This document shows, piece after piece, positions 36,094-44,838 of a DNA stretch of 64,000 nt (the stretch's first letter is position 1; each line of letters opens with the position of its first letter). The DNA comes from Saccharospirillum sp040881935 (GTDB taxonomy: Bacteria > Pseudomonadota > Gammaproteobacteria > Pseudomonadales > Natronospirillaceae). Both the position numbers and the translations under genes were made by a program. The DNA lies in assembly GCF_040881935.1 (NCBI RefSeq), contig NZ_JBBECH010000038.1, positions 1 through 64,000 of the forward strand. The letters run 5' to 3'. Below the pieces are notes generated by a model. The model did not search any database. It saw only the letters and a program-made list of their open reading frames with translations, and had not been told where the DNA came from.

Positions 36094-37821
36094 TCAACGC
36101 ACCAGCCCACGATTCCAGGCACTCAGCAAATCGTCATAGCGCACCGTTCGCCCCTGTGGCTTTTCATTGCCGAGGGCTGACTTTGGCGATCCGGGCTGCG
36201 CCAGCCAATAGTCGGCACCGCGAGCATCAGACAGATCGGCGATTTGCGGTCCGCACACATCAGTCTGAAAGGTTCTCTGCATGGTCGCCATTACTCTGTC
36301 CTGTTCTATCGCCAGTTGGTCGAGCGCTTGCTGAGGGGTTTTCACACCCGCCACGGCATCAGCAATATGTGGCCACCAGCGTTCAGACAAGCGCGGATAG
36401 TCAGGTACGTTGGTGCCCGTAGGCGTCCAGGCGTCACGGGCCGGGCTTCGGTAAAACTCGATCAGTCCGCCCAGTTTTGGCGCCATGTCGGTGAGCGTAT
36501 CTGACGCCAGATCCGAGTCTCGAATCGGGGTGAGTCCGATCAGCGTTTTCTTTAACGAGACCGTTTTGGAGACCGTAAACTGAGCATAGAGCCAGGCTGC
36601 CTGCTGTCGATTTGTGCTCATGAATCGGGGAATGGTCCAGGCACCTACATCCTGGTAGCCCAGCTTCATGCCTTCCTCCCAGTAGGCACCGTGTGGCGAC
36701 GGCGCCATGCGCCACTTCGGTGTTCCGTTGGCGTGGGTAACGGGCAAACCCGGTTGCAGCAAATCGCTGGTAAAGGTGGTGTACCAGAAAATCTGCTGAG
36801 CAATATTGCCCTGGGCTGGCAATGGCCCGGCTTGCTCGAACGTCAGCTCAGACGCCTGGGGTGGTGCAAACCGCTCCAGCCAGTCAACATAGGTGGTCAG
36901 TGCATAAACGGACGCTGGGGCATTGGTGGCACCGCCACGCGCAACGTGAGAGCCCACGGGGCGACAATCCTCAACCCGAATGCCCCACTCATCGACTGGC
37001 AGGCCGTTGGGGAAGCCCTTATCTCCAGCACCGGCCATGGAAAACCAGGCATCGGTAAAGCGCCAGCCGAGCGACGGGTCGCGCTTGCCGTAATCCGAGT
37101 GACCGTAAATACGCTGGCCATCCAGCTCGCCCACATGAACCGTAAAAAATTCGGCAATGTCTTCATAGGCAGACCAGTTCACCGGGACACCCAGCTCGTA
37201 GCCATACCGGTTTCTGAACTGCGCCTGCAAGTCAGGGCGTTCGAACCAGTCGTAACGAAACCAGTAAAGGTTGGCAAATTGCTGGGTTGGCAACTGATAC
37301 AGCTCACCATCGGTTCCACGTACAAAATCAAGCCCGATAAAGTCATCCAAATCCAGGGTCGGCAGGGTAACGGCCCGGCCTTCGTTGTCCATAAACTCAC
37401 TGAGCGACAAAATTTTACCGGAGCGAAAATGGGTACCAATCGAATCAGAATCATTGGCAAATAAATCGAATTCGTTCGACCCCGATATCATTTGCAACCA
37501 AAGCTGATGAATAACATTCCCTTCGCGCGAGGTCACATGATTCACGTTGATACCAGTGATCTCAGTAAAGGCTGCCGCCAACACCTCGGCTTCATACTGA
37601 TGCGTCGCAATGTTTTCAGACAGCACATTGATCGTCATACCCTTAAGGGGTTGCGCTGCCTCTCTGAACCATTCGAGTTCGGTTCGTTGCTGATCGCGGA
37701 CTAAGGTAGAGGGGGTAAATTCCTGGTCTATCCAGGTATCGAGAACGTCGGCCTGGGCCAAATTACAGGCACAGCACGCCACCAGAGCTGCCGCCCGAAT
37801 ACTATAATTAGCGTTAATCAT
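36094..37821 (-). CDS. ABC transporter solute-binding protein, second GlpV-like paralogue
   Basis: 575 residues with a signal peptide (MINANYSIRAAALVACCACNLAQA). It is an extracellular solute-binding family 1 protein, and an obvious paralogue of the protein at 38209-39942. Shared stretches include YQLPTQQFANLYWFRYDWFERPDL, GRRDPSLGWRF-type blocks and VPDYPRLSERWW. It lacks its own permease genes. A pair of intrinsic terminators lies between it and the glpV-like gene, so it is probably transcribed separately. It may widen or alter the substrate range of the same transporter. Confidence 0.88.
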   Translation of the reverse strand: MINANYSIRAAALVACCACNLAQADVLDTWIDQEFTPSTLVRDQQRTELEWFREAAQPLKGMTINVLSENIATHQYEAEVLAAAFTEITGINVNHVTSREGNVIHQLWLQMISGSNEFDLFANDSDSIGTHFRSGKILSLSEFMDNEGRAVTLPTLDLDDFIGLDFVRGTDGELYQLPTQQFANLYWFRYDWFERPDLQAQFRNRYGYELGVPVNWSAYEDIAEFFTVHVGELDGQRIYGHSDYGKRDPSLGWRFTDAWFSMAGAGDKGFPNGLPVDEWGIRVEDCRPVGSHVARGGATNAPASVYALTTYVDWLERFAPPQASELTFEQAGPLPAQGNIAQQIFWYTTFTSDLLQPGLPVTHANGTPKWRMAPSPHGAYWEEGMKLGYQDVGAWTIPRFMSTNRQQAAWLYAQFTVSKTVSLKKTLIGLTPIRDSDLASDTLTDMAPKLGGLIEFYRSPARDAWTPTGTNVPDYPRLSERWWPHIADAVAGVKTPQQALDQLAIEQDRVMATMQRTFQTDVCGPQIADLSDARGADYWLAQPGSPKSALGNEKPQGRTVRYDDLLSAWNRGLVR

Positions 37822-37981
37822 GGGAATGACCTTTACGGTTGCCCCGTCCGTTACCAGTTACAATGCGTCAGGCACGTCGGGATAGGTTAACCAGTTATTG
37901 TTGTTAGATAAGGCTCCCTGAGACATGATTTTCCGTCTGGCCCCAGGTACCTGCGAGAGGGTCATTACGAGTGCAGGTGTC

Positions 37982-38005
37982 AAAAAGGGGCTGGAAGACC
38001 AGCCC
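37982..38005 (-). terminator. Intrinsic terminator between the two solute-binding genes
   Basis: GGGCTGG-loop-CCAGCCC perfect 7-pair stem (37988-38005), followed in the leftward direction by C and then five T. It is the second of two stops after the glpV-like gene. The rest of 37822-38208 shows no gene. Confidence 0.75.
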
Positions 38006-38143
38006 AAGGACTCAGCACTAAACTTTGCAAGCGAGGTTCATCAACCGATTCGGATGATGCGTCCGGGTGAATAGTCCGGACACCCCAGCTTGCTGAATTT
38101 CACTGTCTAGTTGATGCAATACGTTACTATTTAACAGGTGGTT

Positions 38144-38169
38144 AAAAAAACGGGGTTACAGGTAATCCC
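38144..38169 (-). terminator. Intrinsic terminator of the glycerol transporter operon
   Basis: In the leftward transcript, GGGATTAC and GTAACCCC pair with one mismatch around a short loop. They are followed by CG and seven T. It sits 40 bases after the glpV-like stop codon. Confidence 0.65.
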
Positions 38170-38208
38170 GAAATGGATTCGCCCTGTCCAGCGGCGAATC
38201 CCATGCCG

Positions 38209-39942
38209 TCAGCGTGTACCGGCAGCCATCCACTCAGCCATCATTTCATCATAAGGCTGTGTGCGACCCTGAGGCTTCTCATTCGCCAGAGGAGCCTTGG
38301 GAGAACCCGGCTGATCGAGCCAGTACTGGGCGTCACGCTCTTCATTGAGAATCGGCGCATACTGCTCGAACACGTTGGCCCGGGCCAAACGGCTCATGGT
38401 GTTGTCGATCGCACCGGCCAGGTTATCCAGCGCTTCCTGAGCAGAGATATCACCACTGACTGCTGGTGCCAGGTTTTGCCACCACAGCGGAGCCAGACGC
38501 GGATAATCAGGTACGTTGGTACCGGAAGGTGTCCACATGCTTTCATTCGGGCTGCGGTAGAACTCAACCAGGCCACCCAGGTTGGGGGCCAGTTCAGTCA
38601 TTTCTTCCGAGTTGATGTCGGAACGACGAATCGGCGTCAGACCCCGAATGGTTTTTTCCAGAGACACTGTTTTGGATACGGTGAACTGGGCAAACAACCA
38701 GGCGGCCGTGCGGCGATCTTCCGGTGTGGAGTCAAAGAAAGTCCAGGCACCCACGTCCTGATAACCGACTTTCATGCCTTCTTCCCAGTAAGGGCCAACC
38801 GGAGAAGGTGCCATACGCCATTTCGGAGTACCGTCCGCTTCCGTTACCGGCAGTGACGGATCGGTCATGTCGGCGGTGAAGGCGGTGTACCAGAATGCCT
38901 GCTGAGCGATGTTACCCTGAGCAGGAACCGGGCCGGCTTCGCCGAAAGTCATGCCCTGGGCTTCGGGTGGTGCATAGTCGCGCAGCCAGTCAACCATTTT
39001 TCGCAATGCGTACTCGGAAGCCGGCGAGTTGGTTGCACCGCCGCGGGTTACACTGGCGCCCACCGGGTTGCCCTCTTCATTCACGCGAATACCCCAGTCA
39101 TCGACCGGATTACCGAATGGCAGGCCAGGTGACCCCATACCGGCCATAGAGAACCAGGAGTCGTGGAAACGCCAGCCCAGAGACGGATCACGACGGCCGT
39201 AGTCCATGTGGCCATAGACGGTCTGACCGTCGATTTCGCGCCCAGTGAAGAACTCAGCGATGTCTTCATAGGCCGACCAGTTCAACGGAACACCCAGGTC
39301 ATAACCGTATTCATCGCGGAAGGCGGCTTTCAGATCGTCGCGATCAAACCAGTCGGCGCGGAACCAGTAGAGGTTGGCAAACTGCTGCGTCGGCAACTGG
39401 TAGATTTTACCATCGGGGCCGGTGGTGTACTGGATACCGATAAAGTCATCCAGATCCAGTCCCGGATTGGTGAAATCACGCCACTCATTTTCCATTGCGT
39501 CGGAAATAGCGATAGTTTTACCGTACCGCAGGTGGGTACCAATGGCATCCGAGTCATTAACAAAGCCGTCATAGATGCTTCGGTTAGACTGCATTTGCGT
39601 CTGCATGGTATTTACCACATCACCCTCACCGATGATGTTGTGAGTGACCTCAATACCGGTAATTTCAGCAAAGGCTTCGGCCAATACGCTCGATTCATAC
39701 TCATGCGTGGTCAGGCCTTCCGCTACGGTACTGATTTCCATACCCCGGAAAGGCTCTGCGGCTTCAATAAACCACTCCAGCTCGGCAATCTGTTCTTCCC
39801 GGCTGAGAGTGGAGCGTTGAAAGTTGTTGTCAACCCACCGTTCGGCAGCCTGACGATACTGGTCTTCTGCCTGAGTGTGAGCGGCTATCAGGAAAGAACC
39901 TGACATAACTAGAGATAGGTACTTCATTTTTTTATTGTTCAT
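38209..39942 (-). CDS. glpV: Glycerol ABC transporter solute-binding protein (GlpV-like)
   Basis: 577 residues from the ATG at 39942, with the ribosome site GAGG 6 bases before it. Signal peptide MNNKKMKYLSLVMSGSFLIA. Family 1 solute-binding fold with TYxYxPTQQFANLYWFRADW-like blocks shared with the paralogue at 36094. It lies last in the order ATPase, ATPase, permease, permease, small membrane protein, binding protein. That order equals the Rhizobium leguminosarum glpSTPQUV glycerol operon. It captures glycerol in the periplasm; glycerol specificity is from this synteny and the adjacent glycerol kinase. Confidence 0.88.
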   Translation of the reverse strand: MNNKKMKYLSLVMSGSFLIAAHTQAEDQYRQAAERWVDNNFQRSTLSREEQIAELEWFIEAAEPFRGMEISTVAEGLTTHEYESSVLAEAFAEITGIEVTHNIIGEGDVVNTMQTQMQSNRSIYDGFVNDSDAIGTHLRYGKTIAISDAMENEWRDFTNPGLDLDDFIGIQYTTGPDGKIYQLPTQQFANLYWFRADWFDRDDLKAAFRDEYGYDLGVPLNWSAYEDIAEFFTGREIDGQTVYGHMDYGRRDPSLGWRFHDSWFSMAGMGSPGLPFGNPVDDWGIRVNEEGNPVGASVTRGGATNSPASEYALRKMVDWLRDYAPPEAQGMTFGEAGPVPAQGNIAQQAFWYTAFTADMTDPSLPVTEADGTPKWRMAPSPVGPYWEEGMKVGYQDVGAWTFFDSTPEDRRTAAWLFAQFTVSKTVSLEKTIRGLTPIRRSDINSEEMTELAPNLGGLVEFYRSPNESMWTPSGTNVPDYPRLAPLWWQNLAPAVSGDISAQEALDNLAGAIDNTMSRLARANVFEQYAPILNEERDAQYWLDQPGSPKAPLANEKPQGRTQPYDEMMAEWMAAGTR

Positions 39943-40018
39943 GATGACCTCATTCTTGGTTCTTGAATTACATCCCTTTACTGACATCGTCCCTTCCTTA
40001 TTTTCACACTGTTTTGGA

Positions 40019-40291
40019 TTAACCCCAGCGCATCAAAACGCCTACCCAGACGACTGACACAGTGGTTGCTACCAACACGTGAAATTCGGTAAATCCAATC
40101 ACGCCGAGATGAAGAAAAGCACTGGTCAACAGGCCAATGAACAGTCGATCACCCCGGGTGGTACTGATTGGCAAAAAGCCCTTACGTTCGATGGACGGCG
40201 AAAAGTACTGCCATACCGTCATACCCGCCAGAATTATGGCTATCGCAGAGAAAAAGCCAGCTGTGGGTAATGTCCAGACCATCCAGCTCAT
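40019..40291 (-). CDS. glpU: Small membrane protein of glycerol ABC operon (DUF2160, GlpU-like)
   Basis: 90 residues with three predicted membrane segments (for example FFSAIAIILAGMTVW and FIGLLTSAFLHLGVIGF). Matches the size and position of GlpU/DUF2160 in glycerol ABC operons. Function unknown; perhaps a transporter accessory. 11 bases separate it from the permease gene upstream. Confidence 0.83.
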   Translation of the reverse strand: MSWMVWTLPTAGFFSAIAIILAGMTVWQYFSPSIERKGFLPISTTRGDRLFIGLLTSAFLHLGVIGFTEFHVLVATTVSVVWVGVLMRWG

Positions 40292-40302
40292 CGGCTGTCT
40301 CC

Positions 40303-41097
40303 TCAGGTGCGGCCAAGAGCAAAGCCCTTGGCGACATGGTTGCGAACAAAGTAGATTACGAAAATTCCGGGCAGAATGGTCAGCACACCAGCGGCAGACA
40401 ACAACCCCCAGTCGATGCCCGACGCCCCGGCCGTACGCGTCATAATCGCCTGAATCGGCTGTGCCTCGGTTGCTGTCAACGTGCGTGCAAGCAACAGTTC
40501 GATCCAGGAGAACATAAACAGGAAGAAGGCCGTCACCCCGATACCCGAACGAATCAGTGGTATGTAGATTTTCAAGAAGAAGTTCCAGAACTTGTAGCCA
40601 TCGATATAGGCGGTTTCGTCTATCTCGATGGGCACGCCAGACATAAAGCCCTCCAGAATCCAGACTGCCAGTGCCACGTTGAACAGACAGTGGGCCAGGG
40701 CGACCGCAATGTGGGTATCGAACAGGCCGATCGAGGAATACAGCTGGAAGAACGGCAGTGCAAATACCGCTGGCGGCGCCATTTTGTTGGTCAACAACCA
40801 GAAGAACAGGTGTTTGTCGCCGACAAACTTGTAACGGCTGAACGCATAGGCTGCTGGTAACGCCACCAGCAGACTGATGGTCATGTTCATCGCAACGTAG
40901 GTCATTGAGTTGATGTAACCACTGTACCAGCTGGGGTCGGTCAGGATGCGCTGGTAGTTATCCAGCGTGAAGTTATTGGGAAAGAACGACAAGGCCCCCA
41001 ATATTTCCTGATTGGTTTTGAACGACATGTTGACTAGCCAGTAAATTGGCAGAATCAGCAGCGCCAGATAAATCGTCAGACCAATGCGTGACTTCAT
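40303..41097 (-). CDS. glpQ: Glycerol ABC transporter permease (GlpQ-like)
   Basis: 264 residues from the ATG at 41097 (ribosome site AGGAG). The frame extends upstream but without family sequence. Six membrane segments. The ABC permease EAA loop is visible as PIEIDETAYIDGYKFWNFFLK followed by YIPLIRSGIGV. It forms the inner-membrane channel together with the other permease. There is a 94-base gap to that gene, the largest inside the operon. Confidence 0.9.
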   Translation of the reverse strand: MKSRIGLTIYLALLILPIYWLVNMSFKTNQEILGALSFFPNNFTLDNYQRILTDPSWYSGYINSMTYVAMNMTISLLVALPAAYAFSRYKFVGDKHLFFWLLTNKMAPPAVFALPFFQLYSSIGLFDTHIAVALAHCLFNVALAVWILEGFMSGVPIEIDETAYIDGYKFWNFFLKIYIPLIRSGIGVTAFFLFMFSWIELLLARTLTATEAQPIQAIMTRTAGASGIDWGLLSAAGVLTILPGIFVIYFVRNHVAKGFALGRT

Positions 41098-41191
41098 GCC
41101 AGAGTCTCCTTTGTACCGGGCCTGTACATTCAATGATGTGGCAGACTTCGATGGTGATACCGAAGGTCTGGTCGCGGTCGAGAGCGTCATA

Positions 41192-42082
41192 TCAGTTATC
41201 CCCGGTTTTCTGTATCGATTTATCTTTCTGCATATGCATGATGGTGGTGTAGAACACAAAGCTCACCGCCAGAATGATCAGGAAGTAAATGATCGAGAAC
41301 GCAGCGGCTGGCCCAAGGTCAAACTGCCCGATGGCCATGGCGGTCAACGCTTGACTGAGAAAGGTGGTGGAGCTACCCGGTCCGCCACCGGTCAGCACGA
41401 ACGGCTCGGCATAGATCATGAAAGAATCCATAAAGCGAATCAGCACGCCAATAACCAGCACATTGGTGAGCTTGGGCAATTGAATAAAGCGAAACACAGC
41501 CCAGCGCGAAGCACGGTCAATTCGGGCGGCCTGATAATAGGCCTCAGGGATCGCTCGCAGACCGCTGTAGCACAACAGTGCAATCAGAGGAGTCCAGTGC
41601 CATACGTCCATCAGAATAATGGTGGCCCAGGCGTCACCCGAGTTACGTGATATGTTGTAGGCATAGCCCAGCTCACGAATCCCCCAGCCCATCAAGCCAA
41701 TATCAGTTCGGGTAAATATCTGCCAGATTGTTCCCACTACGTTGAGCGGAATCAACAAGGGCAACGACACCAATACCAGTGACAGCGATGCCTGCCAGCC
41801 CTTCTTGGGCATCATCAGTGCCACCAGAATACCCAGCGGCACCTCAATGGCCAGAACGGTAAAGGAGAAAAAGAACTGCCGTACGAGAGCACCCTGCAGT
41901 TTCGAGTCATTCAGCATGGTCCGATACCATTCGGTGCCGGTGAAGAACCGGGCATTGACATCAAACACATCCTGAACCGAGTAGTTCACTACGGTCATCA
42001 ACGGGATAACCGCTGAAAACGCGACGACGATAAATACGGGCAGGACAAACAACCAACCCTTATTGCTTTCAATCTTATTCAT
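41192..42082 (-). CDS. glpP: Glycerol ABC transporter permease (GlpP-like)
   Basis: 296 residues from the ATG at 42082, which overlaps the ATPase stop codon (ATGAATAA); the GGAGCTG ahead is its ribosome site. Six membrane segments. The EAA loop reads AIPEAYYQAARIDRASRWAV followed by FRFIQLPKLTNVL. N-terminal opening NKIESNKGWLFVLPVFIVVA is that of the sugar/glycerol permease family. Confidence 0.9.
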   Translation of the reverse strand: MNKIESNKGWLFVLPVFIVVAFSAVIPLMTVVNYSVQDVFDVNARFFTGTEWYRTMLNDSKLQGALVRQFFFSFTVLAIEVPLGILVALMMPKKGWQASLSLVLVSLPLLIPLNVVGTIWQIFTRTDIGLMGWGIRELGYAYNISRNSGDAWATIILMDVWHWTPLIALLCYSGLRAIPEAYYQAARIDRASRWAVFRFIQLPKLTNVLVIGVLIRFMDSFMIYAEPFVLTGGGPGSSTTFLSQALTAMAIGQFDLGPAAAFSIIYFLIILAVSFVFYTTIMHMQKDKSIQKTGDN

Positions 42083-43175
42083 GGGGCAGCTCCAGCAAGT
42101 ATTCATCGGCATAGACTTTGAGCCACTGCTCCGGGAAGCTGACTCTGGCCTTTTTATCCGGCACTTTCTGATCTTCGTGAAGACGCGCTTTCATCGGTAT
42201 CGAGCCGAATTTAAAAGACATAATCCGATAGGTACCCAGGTCTTCAATGTCTTGAATGGTGACTTCATAGGCATCGTCATTGGCTTCGGTCCAGACATGC
42301 ACAAATTCTGGCCGAATGCCCAGTTTGATGTTGGCAATACCAGCCTTTCGAAGGTGAGTGATCATTGACTCGGCAACCGGCATCAATTGACCTTCAAATT
42401 CCAGCCCGCGCTCGGTTAATTCCGGTGTAATGAAATTCATACCCGGACTGCCAATGAAATACCCGACAAAGGTATGTTTGGGGCTCTCAAACAATTCGCG
42501 AGGCGTACCGAACTGGACAATCTGGCCCTCGTACATCAGCGCAATCTTGTCGGCGAAGGTGGACGCTTCCAGCTGGTCGTGAGTAACGTACACCATGGTG
42601 GTGTTAAACTGCTTGTGGATCTGCTTGAGTTTTCGCCGCAGCTTCCACTTCAATTGCGGATCAATCACAGTCAGGGGTTCGTCAAACAAAATGGCAGATA
42701 CATCGTCACGCACCAGCCCGCGACCCATCGACACTTTCTGTTTCTGGTCGGCGCTCAGGCCTTTGGCCTTGCGCTGCAACTGATCAGTCAGCTCCAGCAC
42801 TTCCGCGACTTCATAAACTTTGGATTTAACCTTGTGTTCAGGCACACCGATGTTGCGTAACGGAAACGCCAGATTGTCAAACACCGTCATGGTGTCGTAC
42901 ACCACCGGGAACTGAAATACCTGAGCAATGTTGCGCTGCTCCGGCTTCAGCTTATTGACCCGGGTATCATCGAATAAAATATCACCGTTAGAGGGTTCCA
43001 GCAGGCCGGAAATAATGTTCAGCAAGGTCGATTTTCCGCAGCCGGATGGGCCCAGCAATGCGTAGGCTCCGCCCTGTTCCCAAACATGCTCCATTTCGCG
43101 AATCGCGTAATCTTCCGGTCCCTGGGGGTTAGCGCTATAGGTATGCGCCAGTGACTTTAAGGTAATTTGAGCCAT
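42075..43175 (-). CDS. glpT: Glycerol ABC transporter ATPase (GlpT-like)
   Basis: 366 residues. Walker A GPSGCGKST; Walker B region SAILFDEPLTVIDPQ; C-terminal regulatory OB-fold half as in MalK-type ATPases. The signature motif is LSADQKQKVSMGRGL instead of LSGGQ, a degenerate form. Together with the altered Walker A of its partner this suggests that one of the two ATP sites in the heterodimer is weak or inactive. Starts 3 bases after the partner gene ends. Confidence 0.9.
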   Translation of the reverse strand: MAQITLKSLAHTYSANPQGPEDYAIREMEHVWEQGGAYALLGPSGCGKSTLLNIISGLLEPSNGDILFDDTRVNKLKPEQRNIAQVFQFPVVYDTMTVFDNLAFPLRNIGVPEHKVKSKVYEVAEVLELTDQLQRKAKGLSADQKQKVSMGRGLVRDDVSAILFDEPLTVIDPQLKWKLRRKLKQIHKQFNTTMVYVTHDQLEASTFADKIALMYEGQIVQFGTPRELFESPKHTFVGYFIGSPGMNFITPELTERGLEFEGQLMPVAESMITHLRKAGIANIKLGIRPEFVHVWTEANDDAYEVTIQDIEDLGTYRIMSFKFGSIPMKARLHEDQKVPDKKARVSFPEQWLKVYADEYLLELPHE

Positions 43176-43178
43176 TGC

Positions 43179-44267
43179 CTAGGCCTCCACAAGTCGAGCG
43201 GGCGAATGAACAAGTGCGCCCTGGGTATCGAAGGCATACAACTTGTGGGTTGGGAAATAGATTTTTATTTCCTGGTCAACTTCGTATTCGTGCACCCCAG
43301 ACAGATGCAGAACCAGCTCAAAGTGGGGGTTACGAACGTGTAGGAAGGTTTCCGACCCCGACAGTTCTGCCAGATCCACCTTAACGGGTAACTCCAGGTC
43401 ATCATCGGAATGGGGAACCAGGCCGATGTGCGACGCCCGAACACCAAATTGATAATGCCCCGGCTCCAACATTTTCAAATCATTATTCAGTTGAAAGTGC
43501 ACGTCCTGATCAAAGGTCACCTCGTTTTCAGTGACTTCACCAGGCACTACATTGATGGGAGGTTCAGAGAACATTTCGGCCGTTATGATATCGCGTGGCT
43601 TGTGGTAAACCTGTGCGGTTGGCCCCATCTGCAACAAGCGCCCTTCATGCAACACCGCCGTATTGCCACCCAGTGCCAGGGCTTCGTTAGGCTCTGTGGT
43701 GGCATAGACAGCAATGCAATTGCGGGCTTTAAACAGAGAACGCAGCTCTTCTCGCAACCCTTCGCGTAACTTGTAGTCGAGGTTAACCAGAGGCTCATCG
43801 AACAACACGATTTGCGCGTCCTTCACCAGAGCACGGGCCATGGCGGTACGCTGCTGCTGCCCACCGGACAGTTCCAGCGGCAAGCGCTCCAGCATTGATT
43901 CAATACCAAGCATTTCGGCCGTTTCGCGCACACGCCGGTCAAGGATGGCCTTATCCAGTTTGGCCAGGCGCAGGGGCGAGGCAATGTTCTCGTAGACCGT
44001 TAAGTTGGGGTAGTTGATGAACTGTTGATACACCATGGAGATGTTACGTTCGCGCACCGGCACACCGGTCACGTCGACTCCATTCATTAGAATCTTGCCT
44101 TTGCTTGGCCGGTCCAGCCCGGCCATCAGACGCATCAGAGTCGTTTTGCCAGAGAGCGTTCGCCCCAGCAACACGTTGAAGGAACCGGGTTCCAGAGTCA
44201 GGCTGACATCTGAAATCCAGGTGTCTCCATCGACAACCCGTGACACGTTTTGCAGCGTCAATGACAT
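43179..44267 (-). CDS. glpS: Glycerol ABC transporter ATPase (GlpS-like)
   Basis: 362 residues, first gene of the operon. Walker A is the unusual GRTLSGKTT (the GPSGSGKST pattern altered before the Lys). The signature LSGGQQQR is canonical, Walker B is QIVLFDEPLVNLD, and it has a MalK-like C-terminal domain. It drives the transporter with the GlpT-like ATPase. A sigma-54 promoter and an enhancer-like repeat cluster lie upstream. Confidence 0.9.
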   Translation of the reverse strand: MSLTLQNVSRVVDGDTWISDVSLTLEPGSFNVLLGRTLSGKTTLMRLMAGLDRPSKGKILMNGVDVTGVPVRERNISMVYQQFINYPNLTVYENIASPLRLAKLDKAILDRRVRETAEMLGIESMLERLPLELSGGQQQRTAMARALVKDAQIVLFDEPLVNLDYKLREGLREELRSLFKARNCIAVYATTEPNEALALGGNTAVLHEGRLLQMGPTAQVYHKPRDIITAEMFSEPPINVVPGEVTENEVTFDQDVHFQLNNDLKMLEPGHYQFGVRASHIGLVPHSDDDLELPVKVDLAELSGSETFLHVRNPHFELVLHLSGVHEYEVDQEIKIYFPTHKLYAFDTQGALVHSPARLVEA

Positions 44268-44454
44268 GCTACTTACCCTTTGTCGTTATTGTTTGGTCTT
44301 GCAAACCCCCCTCAAAGGTTGAGTGGGGTGGATAGCCAGATCGGCCTTTTATTTTTATGTCAGTTTAAAACCGCTTGTACTTGCCGGAACCCGTTCACTG
44401 CGTTTTTTGGCTTGTCGCAAACAGATCGGGTCCCGGTCTTTGTGTCATAGGTAT

Positions 44455-44470
44455 TACAAGACCCGTGCCA
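44455..44470 (-). promoter_or_regulatory. Sigma-54 (-24/-12) promoter of the glycerol ABC operon
   Basis: Minus-strand TGGCACGGGTCTTGTA fits the consensus TGGCACG, four bases, TTGCA; only the C of TTGC is changed to T. It faces the first ATPase gene 190 bases downstream. The divergent neighbour encodes a GAFTGA-type activator. Confidence 0.75.
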
Positions 44471-44582
44471 ATAAAAACGAAAAATATCGAATATTTTTCG
44501 AATTCCTTATTTCATGAGGCCTAACGCCACTTTCTGGCGGAGAAGTGAAGATTATCGGTACGTCCCAGCCACTGCCCATGAC

Positions 44583-44640
44583 TGTTCAAAACTGTTCAAA
44601 GTGTTCAGGCGGGTGTGTAATATGAACACTTTCATGAACA
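44583..44640. promoter_or_regulatory. Upstream activator sites for the AcoR-like regulator
   Basis: Three TGTTCA (44583, 44593, 44602) and two TGAACA (44623, 44635) hexamers occur in 58 bases. Within them AAAGTGTTCA (44598-44607) and TGAACACTTT (44623-44632) form an exact 10-bp inverted repeat with a 15-base spacer. They lie about 115-170 bases upstream of the -24/-12 promoter, the usual enhancer distance. Two more TGAACA occur at 44741 and 44815, near the regulator's own start. Confidence 0.75.
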
Positions 44641-44838
44641 CATAGGTAATGGGGAATCAATGGGCAGGACACCTTGAGGATCGCTACTGACAGGCTATCA
44701 TGAAGAAAATTGACCGCTCTGCGGATTAAACGTCCAGCGCTGAACAGTGCTTGACAGTTGACTTGCTGGTGAACCAATGCAGAATGCAGGTGATGGCTTG
44801 TCGCTCCTCACTGGTGAACAGTGGTACCGGAGCCATAA

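Noticed and set aside
44698..44838. A gene in the glpS-regulator gap
   Set aside because: Short frames there have no ribosome site or recognisable sequence. The gap is occupied by regulatory sites.
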